Source of the DNA: Sporomusa silvacetica DSM 10669 | Lineage (GTDB): Bacteria; Bacillota; Negativicutes; Sporomusales; Sporomusaceae | NCBI RefSeq assembly: GCF_002257705.1 | Contig: NZ_LSLK01000065.1 | Location: forward strand, 1-64,000 | Length of the DNA: 64,000 nt | Reading direction: 5' to 3' | Part shown: positions 58,536 through 64,000 of the stretch, one piece after another | How positions within the stretch are numbered: the first letter of the stretch is position 1 | Layout: each line of letters starts with the position of its first letter | Translations under genes and position numbers: made by a program | The notes under the pieces: model-generated | What the model was told of the DNA's origin: nothing | What the model saw: the letters and a program-made list of their open reading frames with translations, nothing else | Databases searched by the model: none

Positions 58536-58820
58536 ATGGAATTTCTACCAGTAGCTTTAGAATTTAATGTTATCATTGCCTATGCATTTGGAATCATTTT
58601 AATTTACCTTATTGGCAGGATGTTGACGATGCCGATAAGAATTGTACTCAAATTGATATACAATGGCTTGGTGGGCGGAATTGTGCTCTGGGTGGTTAAT
58701 TTTATTGGAGCCTATTTTAGCTTTACCATTGGAATTAATCCAATTACTGCACTTATTGCTGGGTTTTTAGGTATACCGGGAGTTATTTTGCTGATTTTGT
58801 TTAAACTATTTATTAACTAA
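58536..58820 (+). CDS. bofA: Pro-sigma-K processing inhibitor BofA
   Basis: 94 residues with two to three membrane segments and the C-terminal family signature INPITALIAGFLGIPGVILLILFK. In Bacillus it holds back SpoIVFB until the forespore signals, so it marks a spore former. GGAGG before the ATG. Last gene of the dnaX-bofA series. Confidence 0.93.
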   Translation: MEFLPVALEFNVIIAYAFGIILIYLIGRMLTMPIRIVLKLIYNGLVGGIVLWVVNFIGAYFSFTIGINPITALIAGFLGIPGVILLILFKLFIN

Positions 58821-58821
58821 A

Positions 58822-58856
58822 GAAAAAGACTTGGCTTATGCCAAGTCTTTTTCTTT
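58822..58856 (+). terminator. bofA terminator
   Basis: GAAAAAGACTTGGC-TTAT-GCCAAGTCTTTTTC, a long perfect stem. The GACTTGGC/GCCAAGTC arms match module 3 of the dispersed repeat. Confidence 0.9.
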
Positions 58857-58897
58857 CCCTCAACAGCCCAAAAAATAACAGCATGAACAAGGAGTGT

Positions 58898-59596
58898 ATG
58901 TGCTACGTGAATGCAGAAAAGGCGTCGGAACAGATGCAGCCAATAGTCGAAGCCTATGTAGGTGAATATGCCAGCGGTAAAAGTGAAAATGCCGTAAATC
59001 GGGCCATTTACTTAAAGCAGCAAGGTTTGCCGGTAACCATTGTTGACCTGGATACTGTAGAGCCATGCTATACACTCCGACCCATCAAGCGGGAATTGGA
59101 AGGGTTGGGCATTGACGTAGTAGCCTGGGAAACGCGGAATACTATTGGTCTGGGTGAGGCGGGCAATGTCATTACAGGCTCGATGCGTTGGGTACTTCGG
59201 CGTAAAGGCAGCATTATCATGGATATTGGCTATGGCGTGCATGGTGCCAAAATTTTTAACATTATTGAAGGTGCGATTGAGAATCCCTATCTGAAAATCA
59301 TTGCGGTTCTTAATATGTCGCGCCCGTTTACTTCCACAGTAGACAATATTTTAGAATATGTTGCAACTCTGGGAAGGGTAGATGCTGTACTTAACAATAC
59401 CCACTTGGCAGAAGAAACGACTGTTGATATTGTTGAGCGCGGGGCCAAGGGGGTAACCGAGGCGGCCCAGCGCATAGGCGTACCGGTAGTAGCTACTGCT
59501 GCCGTAACGGAGATTGCTAAAAAAATTGGGTCAGTAGACTGTAAGGGCAACCCGGTGTGGCAGCTGGAGCGCATCATGCCACGTACTTTCTGGTAA
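58898..59596 (+). CDS. P-loop NTPase of unknown role (SIMIBI-like)
   Basis: About 232 residues. Walker A-like GEYASGKSENAVNRAIYL, then VTIVDLDTVEPCYTLR as in ParA/MinD-type deviant switch regions, and DIGYGVHGA and VLNMSRPFTST. Often found next to bofA-type genes in anaerobic Firmicutes, but the function is not known to me. Start ambiguous: ATG 58898 is only three bases from AAGGAG; ATG 58883 or GTG 58907 are alternatives. Confidence 0.75.
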   Translation: MCYVNAEKASEQMQPIVEAYVGEYASGKSENAVNRAIYLKQQGLPVTIVDLDTVEPCYTLRPIKRELEGLGIDVVAWETRNTIGLGEAGNVITGSMRWVLRRKGSIIMDIGYGVHGAKIFNIIEGAIENPYLKIIAVLNMSRPFTSTVDNILEYVATLGRVDAVLNNTHLAEETTVDIVERGAKGVTEAAQRIGVPVVATAAVTEIAKKIGSVDCKGNPVWQLERIMPRTFW

Positions 59597-59600
59597 GAAG

Positions 59601-59654
59601 TAAGAATAAACAAAAAACCAGCCGCAATCACGGCTGGTTTTTTGTTTATTCTTA
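59601..59654. terminator. Bidirectional terminator
   Basis: A perfect 24-bp stem, with arms at 59601-59624 and 59631-59654, and loop CAATCA. A- and T-tracts on both sides serve both convergent genes. Its right end overlaps the stop codon of the leftward gene. Confidence 0.92.
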
Positions 59655-60293
59655 CTGAATATATCTGCGGGCACCAATATAATGCTCAGTGTAATAATCT
59701 TCCGATAAAGCGTTAATAGTGACTTGTTTAGCAACCGAACTGGCATGAATAAACTTGCCATCACCCATATAGAAGCCCACATGGGAAGCGCCAGCCTTAT
59801 AGGTTGTAAAGAAGACCAAATCACCGATTTTTAAGTCGTTTTTATTCACGGCAATACCAGTATTAAACTGTTCAGCGGCCGTCCGGGGAATGGTAATGCC
59901 ACTTTCTTTCATTACATACTGGGTATAACCGGAACAGTCCCAGCCATCAGGGGTATCGCCACCCCAAACATAAGGGACGCCCATATATTTTTGGGCATTT
60001 TTAATGATTTCAGTTGCTTTTGTATCAGTACTCGCTGCTGTTTTCGGGATTATTGCAGCCCCTAACGCTGAGGATATATCGTTAGAGTTACTAGTACTTG
60101 ACGTACCAAGAACCTTGCCAAGTAAGAGTGCCAACAAAATGTTTAATAAATTGCTGGAACCGCCGCTGCTTTGAGCGGAAGACCCCGTAATATCTGAAAG
60201 TGAAAACGCCTGCGCAGGAGCTGCCGGGATAAAGAGTGTGGTAAAAACGGCAAAAAGCAGCATGAAAGCAATGTGGTGAGTATAGCGTTTCAT
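59652..60293 (-). CDS. Secreted NlpC/P60 peptidoglycan endopeptidase
   Basis: 213 residues. Signal peptide with cleavage after PAQA (about residue 29), a low-complexity Ser/Asn region (about 35-90), and an NlpC/P60 domain with the catalytic Cys in WDCSGYTQYV, His in ASHVGFYMGDGKFIHAS. Cleaves gamma-D-Glu-diaminopimelate bonds in wall stem peptides. Good RBS (AGGAGG) on the minus strand before 60293. Monocistronic. Confidence 0.93.
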   Translation of the reverse strand: MKRYTHHIAFMLLFAVFTTLFIPAAPAQAFSLSDITGSSAQSSGGSSNLLNILLALLLGKVLGTSSTSNSNDISSALGAAIIPKTAASTDTKATEIIKNAQKYMGVPYVWGGDTPDGWDCSGYTQYVMKESGITIPRTAAEQFNTGIAVNKNDLKIGDLVFFTTYKAGASHVGFYMGDGKFIHASSVAKQVTINALSEDYYTEHYIGARRYIQ

Positions 60294-60383
60294 AGACGTC
60301 CTCCTTATCGTAGGTTGTTTAGTGCAAGGTACCTATAAATAATAACATAGTCTATTTGTTATGTAAACAATATAAATTTGGCA

Positions 60384-60437
60384 TAAAGAAATGACCTCAT
60401 CTTGTGAATTAGCCAGAAGGCCAACCGAGATAAGGTC
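60384..60437 (-). terminator. mgsA terminator
   Basis: On the minus strand GACCTTATCT pairs with AAGATGAGGTC across a 27-base loop region with inner GGCC/GGCT pairs, followed by ATTTCTTT. Confidence 0.7.
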
Positions 60438-60452
60438 TATGCGGTACAGCAG

Positions 60453-60827
60453 TTAGGCTTTAGTGCGTAAAGACTGCAATATCAGTCTGGCAGTGGAGGC
60501 ATTTGTGGCTACCGGAATGTTGTGAACATCACAGAGTCTAAGGAGTGCGGTAATATCTGGTTCGTGCGGCTGGGCTGCCAGCGGGTCGCGTAAAAAGATA
60601 ACAATGTCGACTTTTTGGCAGGCAACACGTGAACCAATCTGTTGGTCGCCGCCGAGTGGTCCGGATAGATAGGTTGTAATAGCCAGTCCAGCTTTTTCCT
60701 TAATGATTTTTCCCGTAGTCGCAGTTGCAATTAGGTCGTATTGGGAGAGTACATCTTTGTTTTCTAAGACAAAGTTAAGCATTTCTTCTTTTTTACGGTC
60801 ATGAGCAATAAGGGCGATGGTTTTCAT
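60453..60827 (-). CDS. mgsA: Methylglyoxal synthase
   Basis: 124 residues, slightly shorter than E. coli MgsA. IALIAHDRKKEEM, ATATTGKIIKE phosphate-binding region, the catalytic Asp61 in SGPLGGDQQIG, and FLRDPLAAQPHEPD with the active-site His. Converts dihydroxyacetone phosphate to methylglyoxal. ATG at 60827 with GTGAGCC/GAGG upstream on the minus strand. Confidence 0.95.
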   Translation of the reverse strand: MKTIALIAHDRKKEEMLNFVLENKDVLSQYDLIATATTGKIIKEKAGLAITTYLSGPLGGDQQIGSRVACQKVDIVIFLRDPLAAQPHEPDITALLRLCDVHNIPVATNASTARLILQSLRTKA

Positions 60828-60898
60828 AGGCTCACCTCATAAAGATTAGTCTTTAGTCTTATAATACCATAAAACACTAGTATATAGACAAATATTCC

Positions 60899-60927
60899 TT
60901 GACTTTGTCGTTGCTAGCTGGTAATAT
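60899..60927 (+). promoter_or_regulatory. Promoter of the riboswitch-paaK unit
   Basis: TTGACT (60899-60904), 17 bases, TAATAT (60922-60927). A 16-base string shared with 54274-54289 lies just upstream (60876-60891). Confidence 0.7.
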
Positions 60928-60983
60928 AATCCCCGAAATACAGTATACAAGATAGCAGATTATCTTCTTATAGTTTAGCAGTG

Positions 60984-61085
60984 GAAGTGTGCCTAGGGTT
61001 CCGGCAGTATTCTGCGTCTGGTCCGAGCGGCGCAAGACCCGGATGGGTCACACCGTGGGTACAAAAAACCCTAGCGGAAAGTTCC
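60984..61085 (+). promoter_or_regulatory. ykkC-family riboswitch (probably ppGpp class)
   Basis: CCTAGGGTTCCGG, CTGGTCCGAGCGG and CACACCGTGGGTACAAAAAA follow the order of the ykkC scaffold (TCTAGGGTTCCG, CTGGTCCGAGAG, ACACCG). Guanidine, ppGpp, PRPP and nucleotide classes share it; a sister copy before the ilv genes favours ppGpp. It precedes paaK. Confidence 0.8.
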
Positions 61086-61115
61086 TGCCAAGGAATTTTT
61101 GCGGGGGTTTTTCTA
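61065..61115 (+). terminator. Expression-platform terminator of the first ykkC riboswitch
   Basis: AAAAACCC...GCGGAAAGTTCC at the aptamer end pairs with GGAATTTTTGCGGGGGTTTTT, then TC. The stem uses the aptamer's 3' strand, so ligand binding and termination exclude each other. Confidence 0.75.
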
Positions 61116-61230
61116 TTCCCCAACAGAAAGCATAGCTTTCTTAAAAGCGGGATAAGTGCAACATCGGCTTGCACTTTTGCCAAGGCTCGGCGCAAGCCGT
61201 GTTTTCTATATCTAAGAGAGGAGTCAAGAT

Positions 61231-62535
61231 ATGAATACATATTGGAACAAGCCAGCGGAAACAATGGAACGGGAGGAAATGAGCAGTCTCCAGGCTGGAC
61301 GGCTTAAAGAAATTGTCACCAGGTTGTATCGGCAACAACCGTTTTATCGTTCCAAGATGCAGGAACAGGGTCTTTTGCCAGAGGATATTGTTACTTTAGA
61401 GGACATTAAAAAGTTGCCCTTTATTACCAAACAGGATATGCGTGATAATTATCCCTATGGTCTGTTTGCTGCTCCCATGTCTGAGATTGTCCGGGTTCAT
61501 GCCTCTAGTGGGACTACTGGCAGGCCTACGGTTGTTGGCTACACCAAACGGGATATTGGTATTTGGTCAGAAGTAGCGGCGCGTTCCTTGGTCGCGGCAG
61601 GACTTAGCAAGCAGTCCTGTATTCAGATAGCCTATGGTTATGGCTTATTTACCGGCGGTCTGGGTATTCACTATGGTGCCGAACTCTTAGGGGCTTCGGT
61701 AATTCCCATTTCCAGTGGCAAGACGAGCAGGCAAATTATGCTAATGAGGGACTTTGGTACTACTGCGCTGGCGTGTACGCCGTCCTATGCTCTCTACATT
61801 GCAGAGACGATGCGGGAAATGGGAATCGACCCCAGGGAAACAAAGCTTCGAACAGGGATATTCGGAGCTGAGCCCTGGACAGAACGGATGCGGCAGGCGA
61901 TTGAAACCCAACTAGGGATTAAAGCCATGGATATCTATGGCTTAAGTGAGATAATGGGGCCAGGCGTAGCCATTGAGTGCTCAGTGCAAAGTGGACTGCA
62001 TATCAGTGAAGACCATTTTTATCCAGAAATTATTAACCCGGTTACAGGGGAAGTGCTGCCTGATGGCGAAAAGGGAGAACTAGTGCTTACTACCCTCACC
62101 AAAGAAGGCATGCCGATGATTCGCTACCGGACCCGTGACCTTTCGGTATTGCATCACGAAAAATGCGCTTGTGGCCGGACTCTGGTTCGAATGAGCAAAG
62201 TACTGGGCCGTAGCGATGACATGTTGATTATTCGTGGTGTCAATGTATTTCCGTCGCAAGTGGAGAATGTACTGCTTGGTATTGGCAACACTTCACCCCA
62301 TTATCAACTTATTGTTGAGCGTAAGGGTAATTTGGATCAACTTACTGTGTTGGTCGAGATGACAGAAGAAATGTTTACCGATGAAGTACGTGGGCTAGAA
62401 GAATTGGAAACCAAAATTAAAGGCGAACTGTCCAGTGTCCTTAGTGTATCAGCTACTGTGCGTCTTGTTGGTCCCAAAACCATTGAGCGGAGCGAAGGCA
62501 AAGCTCAACGGGTTATTGATAAACGGGAACTGTAA
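61231..62535 (+). CDS. paaK: Phenylacetate-CoA ligase
   Basis: 434 residues of the PaaK branch of adenylate-forming enzymes: LPFITKQDMRDNYPYG, P-loop VHASSGTTGRPT, YGLSEIMGPGVA, TRDLSVL and the hinge GRSDDMLIIRGVNVFPSQVE. Makes aryl-acetyl-CoA from phenylacetate or indoleacetate, usually produced by indolepyruvate oxidoreductase from aromatic amino acids. RBS GAGAGGAG. In an operon with an ACT-domain gene under a ykkC-family riboswitch. Confidence 0.94.
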   Translation: MNTYWNKPAETMEREEMSSLQAGRLKEIVTRLYRQQPFYRSKMQEQGLLPEDIVTLEDIKKLPFITKQDMRDNYPYGLFAAPMSEIVRVHASSGTTGRPTVVGYTKRDIGIWSEVAARSLVAAGLSKQSCIQIAYGYGLFTGGLGIHYGAELLGASVIPISSGKTSRQIMLMRDFGTTALACTPSYALYIAETMREMGIDPRETKLRTGIFGAEPWTERMRQAIETQLGIKAMDIYGLSEIMGPGVAIECSVQSGLHISEDHFYPEIINPVTGEVLPDGEKGELVLTTLTKEGMPMIRYRTRDLSVLHHEKCACGRTLVRMSKVLGRSDDMLIIRGVNVFPSQVENVLLGIGNTSPHYQLIVERKGNLDQLTVLVEMTEEMFTDEVRGLEELETKIKGELSSVLSVSATVRLVGPKTIERSEGKAQRVIDKREL

Positions 62536-62566
62536 TTAATTCAATAAAAGATATGGGAGGTACAGC

Positions 62567-63019
62567 ATGATTATTAATCAATTGTCGGTGTTTGTTGAAA
62601 ACCAGCCTGGCAAGCTGGCCGAAGTATTAGGTGTACTTCATACACATGAAATTAATATCCGGGCCATGTCGGTCGCCGATACGGCTGACTTTGGCATCTT
62701 AAGAATTGTTGTTAATGAATCTGAAAAGGTACAGCATATATTGCGTGGCGCTGGTTTTACTGTCAAAATTACGCCGGTGGTTGGTATTATATTAAGTGAT
62801 CAGCCAGGCAGCTTGTTTGAGCATGTGAGCAAATTGAGCTCAGCTGGCGTAAATATTGAATACATCTATGCTTTTGCCGCTAATTCGACTGATAAACATG
62901 CCCGCGTTGTGTTGAAGGTTGATAATTTAACTTTGGCGGAACGCCTAATTAGTGGTGAATGTGAAGCAACCGAACCTTATCGGGATGATGTGTGTGCTAC
63001 ACCTAACTTCTATTGGTAG
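62567..63019 (+). CDS. Tandem ACT-domain protein
   Basis: 150 residues, two ACT domains: QLSVFVENQPGKLAEVLGVL (1-70) and VGIILSDQPGSLFEHVSKLSSAGVNIEYIYAF (about 72-145). No enzyme domain, so a free-standing amino-acid sensor. Such genes regularly follow paaK or iorAB in anaerobes, so it probably senses an aromatic or branched amino acid. GGGAGG before the ATG. Confidence 0.9.
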   Translation: MIINQLSVFVENQPGKLAEVLGVLHTHEINIRAMSVADTADFGILRIVVNESEKVQHILRGAGFTVKITPVVGIILSDQPGSLFEHVSKLSSAGVNIEYIYAFAANSTDKHARVVLKVDNLTLAERLISGECEATEPYRDDVCATPNFYW

Positions 63020-63062
63020 TAGCAGCTTGTTTCATATAGTGAAATAATTCTATAAGCCTCTA

Positions 63063-63092
63063 AAGACCTGCGGTAACACTGCGGGTCTTATA
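63063..63092 (+). terminator. Terminator of paaK-ACT
   Basis: AAGACCTGC pairs with GCGGGTCTT around GGTAACACT, then ATATT. Confidence 0.7.
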
Positions 63093-63143
63093 TTAAATTA
63101 CAGCGAATTTTCGTAAGTTTAAAACAGGCGGTTACCCGGGGTA

Positions 63144-63236
63144 ATGCCATCGGTTCGCCGGCTGTTACTGTTCAAGGAGATGTGGAAGGTTATCCCACTA
63201 GGCGTCAATTTGGAAGAATATCTGGAGGAGTCTTAA
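63144..63236 (+). other. Possible 30-codon ORF or gene remnant
   Basis: MPSVRRLLLFKEMWKVIPLG then VNLEEYLEES. The end looks like a natural C terminus, but the start has no proper RBS and the upstream frame is closed. It may be the last piece of a lost gene. Confidence 0.25.
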
Positions 63237-63244
63237 AAAACCTC

Positions 63245-63273
63245 TTGACAAAACACATTAGTACTGGCATAAT
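63245..63273 (+). promoter_or_regulatory. Promoter of the ilv leader
   Basis: TTGACA (63245-63250), 17 bases, CATAAT (63268-63273), about 25 bases before the riboswitch. Confidence 0.75.
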
Positions 63274-63298
63274 GTATACAAAATTACATGTTGCGTAA

Positions 63299-63412
63299 GG
63301 AAGTGCGTCTAGGGTTCCGCTGATGACAGGACTGGGCCAAGCGACGCAGAGCATAGGGACTTTACCTGTGTTACACCGTGAGTAGAAAAGGCTCTGCGGA
63401 AAGTTTCTTACT
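63299..63412 (+). promoter_or_regulatory. ykkC-family riboswitch 2 (probably ppGpp class) before a T-box
   Basis: TCTAGGGTTCCGC, ACTGGGCCAAGCGACG and TTACACCGTGAGTAGAAAAGG keep the ykkC scaffold. Followed by GAAAGTTTCT-TACTTTTTGA-AGAGAAACTTTC (about 63400-63431) as a terminator or switch stem. ppGpp riboswitches typically govern branched-chain amino-acid genes, as here. Confidence 0.82.
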
Positions 63413-63454
63413 TTTTGAAGAGAAACTTTCTGTCAGGGTATTTTTATAATTATT

Positions 63455-63741
63455 TGACAGCATATTAAGTAAAAGCGATGAATGGGAGCAAGGCTTAACA
63501 TCCTGCTTAAGAGAGCCGGTGGTTGGTGTGAACCGGTGCGGAGATAGGCTATACTCGCCCAGGAGCTCTTTGTTGAACTGTATAGTGTGGTTTTGATACG
63601 CAATATACACTAGGCAATAGCGGTGCCGTCCGTTAGCGGTAAGTTATGAGAAATTCATGACTAAATGAGTCCAAAGTAGGGTGGTACCGCGCATTTAGAG
63701 CGCCCCTATGAGCAGATACTATATCTGTTCATAGGGGCGCT
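63455..63741 (+). promoter_or_regulatory. T-box leader with terminator (branched-chain amino acid)
   Basis: Stem I region begins AAGCGATGAATGGGAGC; GGTGTGAACCGG and ATACTCGCCC lie in its upper part. The T-box antiterminator AGTAGGGTGGTACCGCG is at 63675-63691. The terminator AGCGCCCCTATGA...TCATAGGGGCGCT (63699-63741) is followed by TTCTTT. A CTC triplet at 63554-63556 is a possible leucine specifier (tentative). Uncharged tRNA would allow ilv expression. Confidence 0.9.
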
Positions 63742-63746
63742 TTCTT

Positions 63747-63840
63747 TATCCAGATGGAAAGTATAACTTTCCCTGGATTGAACGACTAAGGCTTCTGCCG
63801 GCGTCCTAAAGGACTTGGCACAAGCCAAGTCTTATCTTAT
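63747..63840 (+). repeat. Dispersed intergenic repeat, full copy
   Basis: 94 bases with one base different from the copy at 37607-37700. It lies between the T-box terminator and ilvN, so it is transcribed in the ilv mRNA; its module 3 hairpin could itself act as a terminator. Confidence 0.92.
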
Positions 63841-63874
63841 AGTGGTACTTAACTAACGGTAAAGGAGAGAATAT

Positions 63875-64000
63875 ATGGAGGTGGAAATTGTGCAGTCTAA
63901 CGTTCTTTCGGTGCTAGTACACAATCAGCCAGGGGTGTTGGTCCGAGTGGCTGGGATGTTTTCCCGTAGGGGGTTTAACATTGACAGTTTGACAGTGGGT
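63875..64000 (+). CDS. ilvN: Acetolactate synthase small subunit, N-terminal part
   Basis: The first 42 codons; the gene runs past the window. VLSVLVHNQPGVLVRVAGMF then SRRGFNIDSLTVG is the ACT domain opening of IlvN/IlvH, the valine-sensing regulatory subunit of acetohydroxyacid synthase. ATG 63875 follows AAGGAGAG; GTG 63890 with GGAGGTGG before it is an alternative. The catalytic subunit is not upstream, so it must lie downstream or elsewhere. Controlled by the tandem riboswitch and T-box. Confidence 0.93.
   Translation, partial: MEVEIVQSNVLSVLVHNQPGVLVRVAGMFSRRGFNIDSLTVG

Noticed and set aside
1..64000. CRISPR arrays, prophage structural genes, rRNA operons
   Set aside because: Looked for short regularly spaced repeats, cas genes, capsid/terminase genes and rRNA; none seen.

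Overview
The window looks like chromosomal DNA from an anaerobic, spore-forming Firmicute with a Gram-negative-type envelope, most likely Negativicutes of the Sporomusa/Pelosinus kind. The evidence: housekeeping order tRNA-Ser, SRP RNA, dnaX, ybaB, recR, two DUF2508 genes and the sporulation gene bofA (54.5-58.8 kb), together with a tripartite RND efflux pump (41.1-45.3 kb) that only makes sense with an outer membrane. The genus assignment is inference.

Layout. 0-4.3 kb is mobile-element debris: the 3' end of a group II intron, a MarR-GNAT fusion regulator, an MNT-HEPN toxin-antitoxin pair, a tRNA-Ser 3' relic and a REP-associated transposase between its hairpins. 4.3-18.3 kb is one divergently transcribed catabolic locus: GntR plus 5-oxoprolinase pxpBAC leftward, and a Liv-type ABC importer with nitrilase, M20 amidohydrolase, aminotransferase, DHDPS-like lyase, an atypical SDR and a cupin rightward. 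Both arms leave a single perfect palindrome that overlaps two near-consensus promoters. 18.5-24.2 kb is an accessory redox segment (ABM monooxygenase, MarR, flavin reductase, iron-sulfur reductase, SDRs, a frameshifted lipoprotein hydrolase) bracketed by related terminator/att-like sequences. 24.5-27.2 kb holds a GGDEF-EAL protein and gene debris. 27.5-34.6 kb is a sigma-54-controlled glucarate utilisation operon whose activator is split by a frameshift in a run of eight A.

34.6-39.8 kb is a run of about a dozen very small genes with good ribosome binding sites, many with one membrane segment, interrupted by bioY. 39.8-45.3 kb has a CheY-like receiver, then a TetR repressor and RND pump sharing an operator. 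45.6-47.6 kb is a c-di-AMP (ydaO) riboswitch and a KimA-type potassium importer. 47.7-54.1 kb is a hexuronate/mannonate module (GntR, TRAP transporter, uxuA, rspB-like dehydrogenase) inserted between an exact 56-bp duplication of the end of kimA. 54.3-60.8 kb is housekeeping DNA. 60.9-64.0 kb has two ykkC-family (probably ppGpp) riboswitches, the second in tandem with a T-box upstream of ilvN, which runs off the window.

Themes: sugar-acid and amino-acid/lactam scavenging modules placed by integration into a housekeeping backbone, a dense set of nucleotide-signal-responsive leaders (c-di-AMP, probable ppGpp, T-box), and a dispersed structured intergenic repeat of about 94 bp.
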